Assembly (NCBI RefSeq): GCF_003323715.1
Contig: NZ_QOIN01000045.1
Span: 124,001 to 188,000 of the forward strand
Reading direction: 5' to 3'
Source of the DNA: Streptomyces diacarni
GTDB lineage: Bacteria > Actinomycetota > Actinomycetes > Streptomycetales > Streptomycetaceae
Length of the DNA: 64,000 bases
Shown here: in pieces, positions 55,122 to 64,000 of the stretch
Layout of the letters: each line of letters begins with the position of its first letter
How positions within the stretch are numbered: the stretch's first letter is position 1
Notes under the pieces: model-generated
Told to the model about the DNA's origin: nothing
The model's database searches: none
Seen by the model: the letters and a program-made list of their open reading frames with translations, nothing else
Made by a program: the position numbers and the translations under genes

Positions 55122-56947
55122 CGGTTCTGGTCGTCTGTCCGGTGGGTCTCGGCGGATGGGGACGGATCGCTGCGTGGAACGGAGGGGGCCCGCGGGGCCG
55201 CGGCACACTCGGCGGCCCGCTCGTCGATGGCCGCACTGAGCACCTGCGTGTCGTCGAAGGGCCGCACCACGCCCGCGATGTCCTGGCCCTGCTCGTGTCC
55301 CTTGCCCAGGACGAGCACGGTATCGCCGCTGCCGGCGCGGGCCACGGCCGCGCGGATGGCGGCGGCCCGGTCCTCCTCCAGCAGCACGGTGCCGCGCTCG
55401 TGCGCGGGGACCTCGGCGGCGCCGCCGAGCATGGTGGCCAGGATCGCCAGCGGGTCCTCCGTACGGGGGTTGTCCGAGGTGAGCACGGCCGTGTCGGACA
55501 GCCGGGCGAGGGCCGCGCCCATGGCGGGGCGCTTGTGCGGGTCGCGGTCGCCACCGCAGCCGAGGACGGCGTGCACCGCGCCGTCGGTGACCTTGCGGAC
55601 GGCGTAGAGCACCGACTCGACGGCGTCGGGCTTGTGCGCGTAGTCGACGATCGCGAGGTAGTCCTGGCCCGCGTCCACCCGCTGGAGGCGTCCCGGAACG
55701 CCGGGCACCTCCCTGATGCCCTCGGCGGCCGTGTGCGGGTCGATGCCGGCGGCCACCAGCGCGGTCAGCGCCGCGAGCGCGTTGGCCACGTTGAAGGGAC
55801 CTGCCAGCGGGACGCCCGCGGACACCTGCTGCCCCTCGGGGCCGACGGCCGTGAACGTCGAGCCGAACGGGCCGAGCGCCACATCCTGGGCCCGCCAGTC
55901 CGCGTCGGGGTGCCCCTCGGCGGAGAAGGTGGTGACGGGGAAGCCCTCGTCCTTCAGCTCGGTCAGCAGCCGGAAGCCGTACTCGTCGTCGAAGTTGACC
56001 ACCGCGGCCCGCGAGCGGCGCGGCGTGAACAGCTGCCGCTTGGCCTGGAAGTAGTCCTCCATGTCGGGATGGAAGTCCAGATGCTCGGGGCTGAGGTTGT
56101 TGAACACCCCGATGTCGAAGACGCAGCCGTCCACCCGGCCGAGGACGAGCGCATGGCTGGAGACCTCCATGGCCACCGCGCCCACGCCGCGCTCCCGCAT
56201 CACCGCGAACAGCGCCTGGAGATCGGTCGCCTCGGGGGTGGTGCGCTCCGACTTGATCCGCTCGTCACCGATGCGGGACTCGACGGTGCCGATCAGACCG
56301 GTCAGCTCGCCGCCGCCCTGGGCGGGACGCGCCGCGCCCGGCAGCCCCTTCTCCGCGGCCTTCCGCAGCCCGCCGTCCACCAGGTAGGCGGTCGTCGTCT
56401 TGCCCGAGGTGCCGGTGATGCCGATCTGCAGCAGGTCCTCGCCTGGCTTGCCGTAGAGGGTGGCCGCCAGTTCGCCCATACGGCCGCGCGGGTCGGGCAC
56501 CGTCAGCACCGCGAGCCCCGTGGCCTCGGCGCGGGCCGTGCCGCCCGGGTCGGTGAGCACGGCGACGGCGCCGAGGCTGCGCGCCTGCTCCACGAAGTCG
56601 GCGCCGTGCAGCCGGGCGCCCGGCAGTGCGGCGTAGACGTCGCCGGGGCGCACGGCGCGCGAGTCGTGGGTGATGCCGGTGGCGGACACGTCGGTGTCCG
56701 CCCTCCCGGTCACGACCGCGTCCGGCGCTTCGGCGTCCAGCAGTCGGGCCAGCTCCGCGAGCGGCACGGGCTCCACCCGCGCGGGGCGGGGCGGCCCGGG
56801 GTAGGACTCGGGGGAGGTCTGATCAGCTTGTGGCACGGCGGTGAGCGTACCGGGCGGGGCGGTGGTGCCGCGAAGCGAGGGGCGCGGCGCCGCCTCGGCC
56901 ACCTGGGGGTTGCACTCGCTGTCAGTGATCGTTCTCACGTGGTGCAT
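55118..56947 (-). CDS. murE: UDP-MurNAc-L-Ala-D-Glu:diaminopimelate ligase MurE
   Basis: Up to 609 residues. GITGTSGKTTTAYLVDGG is the P-loop, and TSDNPRTEDP contains DNPR, the motif for diaminopimelate recognition (LL-DAP in Streptomyces). The N-terminal 60 residues are Pro/Thr-rich and unlike other MurE. The ATG at 56947, 3 bases after ftsI, is used here; GTG 56836 would give 572 residues and also looks reasonable. Neither has a clear ribosome site. Confidence 0.93.
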   Translation of the reverse strand: MHHVRTITDSECNPQVAEAAPRPSLRGTTAPPGTLTAVPQADQTSPESYPGPPRPARVEPVPLAELARLLDAEAPDAVVTGRADTDVSATGITHDSRAVRPGDVYAALPGARLHGADFVEQARSLGAVAVLTDPGGTARAEATGLAVLTVPDPRGRMGELAATLYGKPGEDLLQIGITGTSGKTTTAYLVDGGLRKAAEKGLPGAARPAQGGGELTGLIGTVESRIGDERIKSERTTPEATDLQALFAVMRERGVGAVAMEVSSHALVLGRVDGCVFDIGVFNNLSPEHLDFHPDMEDYFQAKRQLFTPRRSRAAVVNFDDEYGFRLLTELKDEGFPVTTFSAEGHPDADWRAQDVALGPFGSTFTAVGPEGQQVSAGVPLAGPFNVANALAALTALVAAGIDPHTAAEGIREVPGVPGRLQRVDAGQDYLAIVDYAHKPDAVESVLYAVRKVTDGAVHAVLGCGGDRDPHKRPAMGAALARLSDTAVLTSDNPRTEDPLAILATMLGGAAEVPAHERGTVLLEEDRAAAIRAAVARAGSGDTVLVLGKGHEQGQDIAGVVRPFDDTQVLSAAIDERAAECAAAPRAPSVPRSDPSPSAETHRTDDQNR

Positions 56948-56950
56948 GGC

Positions 56951-59068
56951 TCAGTCGTTCTTGTCCTTCTCCGCGGACACGGGAAGCCGCGCGGACTTGG
57001 CCCCCGTCGGGGGGATCTGGAGGGTCTTGAGGGAGAACTTCATGACCTTCTTGTAGACGGGACCGCACACGTCGCTGCCGAAGTAGCTGCCCTTCTTGGG
57101 GTTCTGGACGGCGCAGTAGACGGTGATGCGGGGCTTGTCGGCGGGTGCGAACCCGGCGAAGGAGGAGGTGTAGCCGTGGTAGCGGCCGGTCTTGGGGTCC
57201 ACCCGGTTGGCCGTACCCGTCTTGCCCGCGACGCGGTAGCCGGGGATCTTCGCCGTGGTGCCGGTGCCCTCCATGTCGGAGACGACGGACTCCAGCATTC
57301 TGGAGAGGGTCGTGGCGGTCTTCTCGCTGACGACACGGCGCTTGGCGGGCGGTTCGGCGGGCCGGTAGCGCCCGTCGGGGCCCGTGGTGCCGCGGATCAG
57401 GCTGGGTTCGATCCGCTGGCCGCCGTTGGCGATGGTCGAGTAGATGGAGGCGGCCTGCACCGCGTTGAGGGACAGGCCCTGCCCGAAGGGGATCGTGTAC
57501 TGCTGGGAGGCGCTCCAGTTCTCCGGCTTTTCCAGCAGGCCGTTGGTGCCGCCGGGGAAGTCGAGCCCCGTGGGGCGCCCGATGCCGAACTTGCTCAGGT
57601 AGCCGTGGAGGACCTTGTTGGCCTGCTTCTGGGTGTCGCCCAGCTGCTCGGTCGCCAGGATGGTGCCGATGTTGCTGGACTTGGCCAGAACGCCGTTGAG
57701 CGTCAGGTGCCAGGTGGGGTGGTCGATGTCGTCGGCGAAGGAGCGGTCGGCGCGCTTGAGCCGGTTGGGGACGGTGACCGCGGTACGCGGAGTGGCCTTC
57801 CCCTCCTCCAGCACGGCCGCCATCGACATGACCTTGCTGGTGGAGCCGGGCTCGTAGGCGTCCTGCACTGCCGGGTTGCCGAAGGAGTCCACCGTGGCGC
57901 TGCCGATGTCGTTCGGGTCGAACACCGGTGCGCTTGCCATCGACAGCAGCTCTCCCGTGCGGGTGTCCTGGACGATGACGTACCCGCTGTCCGCGTGCGA
58001 CTTCGCCACCTGGTCGCGGATCGCCTCCTGGGCGGCCCACTGGATGTCGCGGTCGAGTGTCAGCTCCACGTCGGCGCCCGGCCGTGGCGCCTGCTCGCGG
58101 ACGCCGGCCGTGGGGACCTGGCGGCCGCCCGACTGGGCGTAGGTGATCTTGCCGTTGTCGCCGGCGAGCTTCCGGTTGAGCATCGCCTCGACCCCGGCGC
58201 CGCCCTTGCCCTCCCGGTTGACGAAACCGAGGACGGAGGCGGCGAGCTTCTTGTTCGGGTACACGCGCTTGGCGTGCTTCTCCTGGTAGACGCCCGCCAG
58301 CACGCCGGGCCCCCCGTCCCCGGCCTTGCCCGCCGCCTTCTCCGCGAGCTCCTGTTTGAGCTTCTTGATCTTCCGCCAGGTCTGCGGGGTCTGCTGGCGG
58401 GCCAGCAGCACGTAGCGGGTGTCCGGCTTGGAGAGCTTCTTCACCAGCTCGGCAGGGCTCTTGTCCAGCAGCGGGGCCAGGATCTTGGCGGCACGCTCGG
58501 GGGCGTCGGCGGCCTTGGCCTGCTTCGGGGTGAACAGGAACGGGTCGGCGGTGATGTCGTAGGCGTCCACGGTGGTCGCCAGCGCGGAGCCGTCCCGCGC
58601 GCTGATGGTGCCGCGCTCGGCCGCCAGCGGCACGGTGATGTACCGGTTGACGGCGGCCTTCTGCGCGTACGCGCCCGCGTCCACGGCCTGCACCTGGAGC
58701 AGCCTGGCCGTGAAGACGAGCATGACGAGGGTCAGCGCGACGGCGACCAGCCGCAGCCGGGGGCGCGGGTTCACCAGCCGCAGTGTCTTGGACGGACCGG
58801 TCCCGCCGCCCCGCGGGGGCCGGCCCCCGGTACGCGGTGGGCGCCGCGCGGCGGCCGGGCGGGCGCCCCTGGCCGCACCCGCGCCGGAGCCGGCGGAGCC
58901 AGCGGAGCCGGAAGCGCCACGGGCCGATCCGCTCCGGCCCGATCCGGCGTCGCGGTCCGGGGAGGTCCTGGACGAGGGGGTGCGGCCCGGTTCCCTGCTG
59001 CTCGGGCGGGGAACCCGGCGCGGGCCCTGCCCGGTGCCGCGGCCCTGTTCGCGGGGGCGCTCGCTCAC
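56951..59068 (-). CDS. ftsI: Septal penicillin-binding protein FtsI (PBP3)
   Basis: 705 residues. A disordered basic N-terminus (about 1-90), one membrane helix, the PBP dimerisation domain and a transpeptidase domain with SxxK in EPGSTSKVMSM, SSN in AKSSNIGT and KTG in VAGKTGTANR. It crosslinks septal peptidoglycan. The GTG at 59068 overlaps the ftsL stop. Confidence 0.96.
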   Translation of the reverse strand: MSERPREQGRGTGQGPRRVPRPSSREPGRTPSSRTSPDRDAGSGRSGSARGASGSAGSAGSGAGAARGARPAAARRPPRTGGRPPRGGGTGPSKTLRLVNPRPRLRLVAVALTLVMLVFTARLLQVQAVDAGAYAQKAAVNRYITVPLAAERGTISARDGSALATTVDAYDITADPFLFTPKQAKAADAPERAAKILAPLLDKSPAELVKKLSKPDTRYVLLARQQTPQTWRKIKKLKQELAEKAAGKAGDGGPGVLAGVYQEKHAKRVYPNKKLAASVLGFVNREGKGGAGVEAMLNRKLAGDNGKITYAQSGGRQVPTAGVREQAPRPGADVELTLDRDIQWAAQEAIRDQVAKSHADSGYVIVQDTRTGELLSMASAPVFDPNDIGSATVDSFGNPAVQDAYEPGSTSKVMSMAAVLEEGKATPRTAVTVPNRLKRADRSFADDIDHPTWHLTLNGVLAKSSNIGTILATEQLGDTQKQANKVLHGYLSKFGIGRPTGLDFPGGTNGLLEKPENWSASQQYTIPFGQGLSLNAVQAASIYSTIANGGQRIEPSLIRGTTGPDGRYRPAEPPAKRRVVSEKTATTLSRMLESVVSDMEGTGTTAKIPGYRVAGKTGTANRVDPKTGRYHGYTSSFAGFAPADKPRITVYCAVQNPKKGSYFGSDVCGPVYKKVMKFSLKTLQIPPTGAKSARLPVSAEKDKND

Positions 59069-59451
59069 GGACCCACCTGCCCCGCGCCGGCTTCGCCGGC
59101 CTCGCCGCCGCCCGGGGTGCCGAGCACGGTGCCGTCGGGGCGCAGGAAGACGGGGTTGCCGCCGGGCACCAGGCCGAGTTCGCGGGCCCGGTCCTCCAGA
59201 TGGTCGGGGGCGGAGTAGCCGTCCACCTCCTGCTGGAGGGCCTGTTGCCGGTCCGTCAGCTCCTCGGTCTCCTTCTCCAGCTTCGACAGCTTGAAAGAGC
59301 CCTTGTTGAGGGAGGCGTTCAGCAGCAGCAGGGCCAGCAGCCCGCTGCCCAGCAGCAGGACGATCAGCAGGACGAAGGGGGTGCGGGCCGCCTGTGCGCT
59401 GCCCGCGGGCACCAGTCTGGCCAGGCGCGCGAGGCGCTGCTGTGCGGTCAC
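59065..59451 (-). CDS. ftsL: FtsL-type septum formation protein
   Basis: 128 residues. One membrane helix (about 25-45) and a coiled coil (KLSKLEKETEELTDRQQALQ). The position between rsmH and ftsI identifies it as FtsL; sequence alone is weak in this family. It holds FtsQ and FtsI/FtsW together. Confidence 0.85.
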   Translation of the reverse strand: MTAQQRLARLARLVPAGSAQAARTPFVLLIVLLLGSGLLALLLLNASLNKGSFKLSKLEKETEELTDRQQALQQEVDGYSAPDHLEDRARELGLVPGGNPVFLRPDGTVLGTPGGGEAGEAGAGQVGP

Positions 59452-59482
59452 CTCACCCCCCGGGGGTCGCTCGTGCGGGTGG

Positions 59483-60454
59483 TCACGTGGCCTCCCTGAT
59501 GCGCTGGACGGCCCGGAGCCTGGCCGGGGCGGCCCGGCGGTTCTCGGCGATCTCCTCGTCGGTGGCCTGCTCGGCGCCGCGGGTCAGCAGGCGCAGCCGG
59601 GGCTGGTACTGCTCGGGCACCACGGGCAGTCCCGGCGGGGCGGTGTTGGCGGCCCCCGCGACGAACAGCTGTTTGACCAGCCGGTCCTCCAACGAGTGGT
59701 AGGACATCACGACCATACGGCCGCCCACCGCGAGTGCTTCCAGCGCGGCCGGCAGCGCCCGCTCCAGCACCGCCAGCTCTCCGTTGACCTCGATGCGCAG
59801 CGCCTGGAAGGTGCGCTTGGCCGGGTTGCCGCCGGTGCGCTTGGCGGCCTGCGGCAGCGCGTCGCGGATCAGTTCGACCAGCCGGGCGCTGCGCGTGAAC
59901 GGCTCCTTCTCCCGCTCCCGCACGATGGCCTCGACGATGCGGCGGGCCTGCTTCTCCTCCCCGTAGGTACGCAGGATGCGCACCAGGTCGCCGGGGGCGT
60001 AGGTGTTGAGCACCTCGGCGGCGCCAGGGCCCGTCGTCTGGTCCATGCGCATGTCCAGCGGCGCGTCCTGCGCGTAGGCGAAACCCCGCTCCGCCTCGTC
60101 CAGCTGGAGGGAGGAGACCCCCAGATCGAACAGGACGCCCTGGATCCGGGGGACGCCGAGGCGCTCCAGCACCTCGGGCAGCTCGTCGTAGACGGCGTGC
60201 ACCAGCGTCGCCCGGTCGGCGTACGGGGCCAGGCGCTCGCCCGCCAGTTCCAGCGCGGCGGTGTCCCGGTCCAGGCCGATCAGACGCGCAGCGGGGAAGG
60301 TCGACAGCAGGGCCTGGCTGTGGCCACCGAGACCGAGGGTGCAGTCCAGGACGGTCGCGCCGGGCTCGGCCAGCGCGGGAGCGAGCAGGTCCAGCGTGCG
60401 CCGGAGCATCACGGGATTGTGCAGTTCGCCCACGGGACGCTCGTTGGTGGTCAC
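59483..60454 (-). CDS. rsmH: 16S rRNA m4C1402 methyltransferase RsmH
   Basis: 323 residues. VLDCTLGLGGHSQALL is the SAM-binding motif, DAPLDMRMDQTTG and GGRMVVMSYHSLEDRLVK are RsmH signatures. It is the first gene of the division cluster on this strand. No mraZ is seen upstream. Confidence 0.96.
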   Translation of the reverse strand: MTTNERPVGELHNPVMLRRTLDLLAPALAEPGATVLDCTLGLGGHSQALLSTFPAARLIGLDRDTAALELAGERLAPYADRATLVHAVYDELPEVLERLGVPRIQGVLFDLGVSSLQLDEAERGFAYAQDAPLDMRMDQTTGPGAAEVLNTYAPGDLVRILRTYGEEKQARRIVEAIVREREKEPFTRSARLVELIRDALPQAAKRTGGNPAKRTFQALRIEVNGELAVLERALPAALEALAVGGRMVVMSYHSLEDRLVKQLFVAGAANTAPPGLPVVPEQYQPRLRLLTRGAEQATDEEIAENRRAAPARLRAVQRIREAT

Positions 60455-60847
60455 TGTGCCCTCTCAGATCTGGCGGGCACCGTGCACGTGCTCCTTGGTC
60501 CCCGCCCGCTCGAAGGGGAGTGGCCGCAGCGCCGTGAAACGCCGGCGGCCGGGAGCGGGAGGAGGCCGAGCCGCACGTGCGCGCCCGCGGGCGCGAGGGG
60601 AATCGGGGTCCTTGGGGAGCGTTCTTGCCTCCCACTTCGCGTCACTTTAGTCCACTCGTCCCCTCGGTCAACTACGGGACCAGGCGCGTCCCGACAGGGG
60701 CTGACACCCGATCCGTGGACGTGTTGCCCGCCGGACGGGTGAGACGGGGCTCCCGCCTGTGTATTACCTCACAACCGGGTGCACCGTTCCCTCTTTCACC
60801 CGGCTCCGGGCAGGCCACCCGCGCCGCGGCGGGCTAACGTCGTACAC
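60455..60847. other. Divergent region between rsmH and the carbonic anhydrase gene
   Basis: These 393 bases hold no supported gene. They should contain the promoter of the division cluster (minus strand), and carry a CRP-like palindrome (60758-60773) and a -10-like TAACGT (60835-60840) for the carbonic anhydrase gene. Confidence 0.6.
60758..60773. promoter_or_regulatory. CRP/FNR-type palindrome
   Basis: TGTGTATTACCTCACA matches the TGTGA-N6-TCACA consensus of CRP-family sites at 9 of 10 positions. It is 75-90 bases upstream of the carbonic anhydrase start. Streptomyces has a Crp that binds related sites. Confidence 0.5.
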
Positions 60848-61378
60848 ATGTCGATATCCGCCCCTCAGTCACCCGAGCCCGCCCCCTCGACGACGGACCA
60901 GCTCGTCGAGGCGAACCGCAAGTACGCGAGCGGCTTCACCGACCCCGGCATGGACGCGCGCCCCGTGCGCCGGGTCGCGGTCGTCGCCTGCATGGACGCC
61001 CGGCTGGACCTGCACGCCGCGCTCGGCCTGGAGCTCGGCGACTGCCACACCATCCGCAACGCCGGCGGCGTCGTCACCGACGACACCATCCGTTCCCTCA
61101 CCATCAGCCAGCGGGCGCTGGGCACCCGCTCGGTGGTGCTCATCCACCACACCGGATGCGGCCTGCTGGGTCTGACCGAGGACTTCAGGCACGAGCTGGA
61201 ACAGGAAGTGGGGCAGCGCCCTTCCTGGGCCGTCGAGTCCTTCAAGGACCTCGACCAGGACGTGCGCCAGTCGATCGAGCGGGTGCGGACCTCCCCGTTC
61301 CTGCCGCACCGTGACGACGTGCGCGGCTTCGTCTTCGACGTGACGGCGGGGCAGCTGCGCGAGGTCGCGCCCGCCTGA
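60848..61378 (+). CDS. Beta-class carbonic anhydrase
   Basis: 176 residues. ACMDARLDL supplies C48 and the Asp-Arg pair (D50, R52), and HHTGCG supplies H101 and C104, the full zinc set of the beta class. The protein is short, as in the small actinobacterial subtype. It interconverts CO2 and bicarbonate. The ATG at 60848 follows a TAACGT box by 7 bases, so the mRNA may be leaderless. Confidence 0.92.
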   Translation: MSISAPQSPEPAPSTTDQLVEANRKYASGFTDPGMDARPVRRVAVVACMDARLDLHAALGLELGDCHTIRNAGGVVTDDTIRSLTISQRALGTRSVVLIHHTGCGLLGLTEDFRHELEQEVGQRPSWAVESFKDLDQDVRQSIERVRTSPFLPHRDDVRGFVFDVTAGQLREVAPA

Positions 61379-61441
61379 TGCCCGGCCGTCCGCCTCGGCT
61401 GCCGGGGGCGACGCCACCTCCGGCAGCCGCCGGTCCCGCGC

Positions 61442-61479
61442 GGGGCGGACCGGCCGGGTTCGGCCGGAAGGTCCGCCCC
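61442..61479 (+). terminator. Terminator after the carbonic anhydrase gene
   Basis: GGGGCGGACC (61442-61451) pairs with 61470-61479, and an inner GGCCG/CGGCC stem continues it. It lies 64 bases after the stop. Confidence 0.65.
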
Positions 61480-61647
61480 AGGTGTCCGGACCGGCCGGGT
61501 CCGGTGCCGGGGATGCCCCCGGAAGAGTGACGGAAGGCCCTGTGGCCGTGAAGAATGAGCAACAGCGCACAATGCAGGGCCAGGTCGAGCGGACGCGAGG
61601 GGCGTACGCCCGGGTGGTACGAGCGGGGATGGGGCCGAGGAGGGCCG

Positions 61648-62744
<1,097 letters not shown>

Positions 62745-62745
<1 letters not shown>

Positions 62746-64000
62746 TGACCCACGGACCGCCCCCCGCGGCGCCGCCCGGCGGCCCCGCCTCCGGAGCCGG
62801 GCCGTACGGCGGTGCGGGCCCGCACCACGGTGCTTGGCCGAACAGCGGTGCCGGGCCGTACGGCGCTGCCGGGCCGTACGGCGACTCGGGGGCCGGGCCT
62901 TCCCAGGGCGCGGGCGCGGGCCCGGCGGCGAGCGGGAGCGGGGGCGGCGAAGACCCGCGGAGCGGGGACGGTGGCGGAGCGGGCCGTTCCGAGGAGCGCC
63001 GGGGCTCGCTGCGCAAGGCGTTCGCCGGGCTGACCACGCGCGGCCGGTCGTTCCTGGCGGCGGGCGTGGCGGCCGCCGTCTGCGCCTACGCGCTGGGACA
63101 GGAGGAACTGCTGCGGGTCGGCGTGCTGCTGGCGGTGCTGCCGCTGGTGTGCGTCCTCGTCCTGCACCGCACCCGCCACCGCGTCACCGGGTACCGCAGG
63201 CTGACCCCCTCGCGGGTGGCGGCGCGCACGGAGACGCGCGTGCACCTGCGCGTCGACAACGTCTCACGGCTGCCCACCGGGCTGCTGATGCTCCAGGACC
63301 GGGTGCCCTACGTCCTCGGCCCGCGCCCCCGGTTCGTGCTGGACCGGGTCGAGCCGGGCGGGCGGCGCGAGGTCTCCTACCGGGTGCGCTCGGACATGCG
63401 CGGCCGCTACCCGCTCGGGCCGCTCCAGCTGCGGCTGACGGACCCGTTCGGCATGTGCGAGCTGACGCGCTCCTTCAGCACCCTCGACACGCTCACCGTG
63501 GTGCCGCCCGTCGAGGCGCTGCCGCCCGTACGGGCCGCTTCGGCGACCGGCGGCCACGGCGAGGGGCGGCAGCGCGCCGTGGCGCTGGCGGGCGACGACG
63601 ACGTGATTCCGCGCGGCTACCGGCACGGCGACGACCTGCGACGTGTGCACTGGCGTTCGACGGCGCGCTACGGCGAGCTGATGGTGCGCCGCGAGGAACA
63701 GCCCCAGCAGGCCCGCTGCACCGTGCTGCTGGACACCCGCCGGGCCGCGTTCACCGGCGCGGGACCCGACTCCCCCTTCGAGTGGGCGGTGGCAGGCGCC
63801 GCCTCGGTCTGCCTGCACCTGCTGGAGCACGGCTGGTCGGTGCGGCTGCTGACCGAAGCGGGCGCCACCGCGCCCACCGCGGAGGGCGGCGGCGCCCTCG
63901 CCGATCCCTCGGACCTGGCCGGCCTGCTGCTCGACACGCTCGCGGTGGTCGCCCACTCCGAGGAAGCGGGGCTGGCCGGCGCCTACGACGCGCAGCGGCG
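62745..64000 (+). CDS. DUF58 domain protein (3' end outside window)
   Basis: At least 418 residues, running past the window edge. The first 90 residues are Gly/Pro/Ala-rich with repeated AGPYG motifs. Two membrane helices (about 103-120 and 123-140) follow. The DUF58 domain begins at about 270, with DVIPRGYRHGDDLRRVHWRS as its signature. It works with the upstream MoxR ATPase in an unknown envelope process. The ATG shares one base with the MoxR stop. Confidence 0.92.

Noticed and set aside
60455..60847. A mraZ gene or a repeated MraZ box upstream of rsmH
   Set aside because: No coding frame fits MraZ, and only a single TGGGAGG is seen instead of spaced repeats.

Overview
The window is very G+C rich, codes densely, and uses many GTG starts and 1- or 4-base stop/start overlaps. 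Its blocks (his cluster with a bifunctional HisA/PriA, dnaE, ileS behind an actinobacterial T-box, divIVA-sepF-ftsZ and the division and cell-wall cluster) match the chromosome core of Streptomyces or a close relative. I see no tRNA, rRNA, insertion sequence, prophage or CRISPR array. A species cannot be named from the sequence alone.

Layout. Bases 1-2672 hold the end of a serine hydrolase, a Methyltransf_19-type methyltransferase and a LysR regulator. Bases 2769-6234 are an overlapping sdhC-sdhA-sdhB set for a menaquinone-type succinate dehydrogenase, divergent from the LysR gene. After a methyltransferase and two small membrane proteins comes the minus-strand histidine cluster hisD-hisC-hisB-(54 aa membrane protein)-hisH-hisA/priA-ridA-hisF (13775 down to 7811). 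Bases 14016-21878 hold a repeat-rich membrane protein, a LON-domain protein, a YbaK-type deacylase, an ABC exporter pair, a NYN-domain protein and a 54-residue basic protein. dnaE follows on the minus strand (25479-21937), then a DUF2252 protein, a thiol-disulfide protein and a transmembrane Ser/Thr kinase (to 30814). Bases 30831-38248 hold a dienelactone hydrolase-like protein, MscS, a Na+/H+ antiporter, RluD, a secreted metalloprotease, LspA and a DksA/TraR zinc-finger protein with a histone-H1-like tail.

ileS (38727-41855) has a T-box leader with an ATC isoleucine specifier. From 41975 to 60454 everything is on the minus strand: rsmH-ftsL-ftsI-murE-murF-mraY-murD-ftsW-murG-ftsQ-ftsZ-pgeF-yggS-sepF-yggT-divIVA. 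This block makes lipid-linked peptidoglycan precursor, builds the septum and directs polar growth. murC, ftsA and ddl are absent from it. The window ends with a beta-carbonic anhydrase and the start of a MoxR/DUF58 pair that runs off the edge.

Points worth a second look are the ileS T-box, a set of genes with a -10-like hexamer 6-9 bases before the start codon (likely leaderless mRNAs), palindromes upstream of hisD and ftsZ, a CRP-like site upstream of the carbonic anhydrase gene, a 27-bp tandem repeat upstream of dnaE, and the H1-like tail on the DksA-type protein. I found no clearly new multi-gene system; nearly all of the window is conserved core chromosome.
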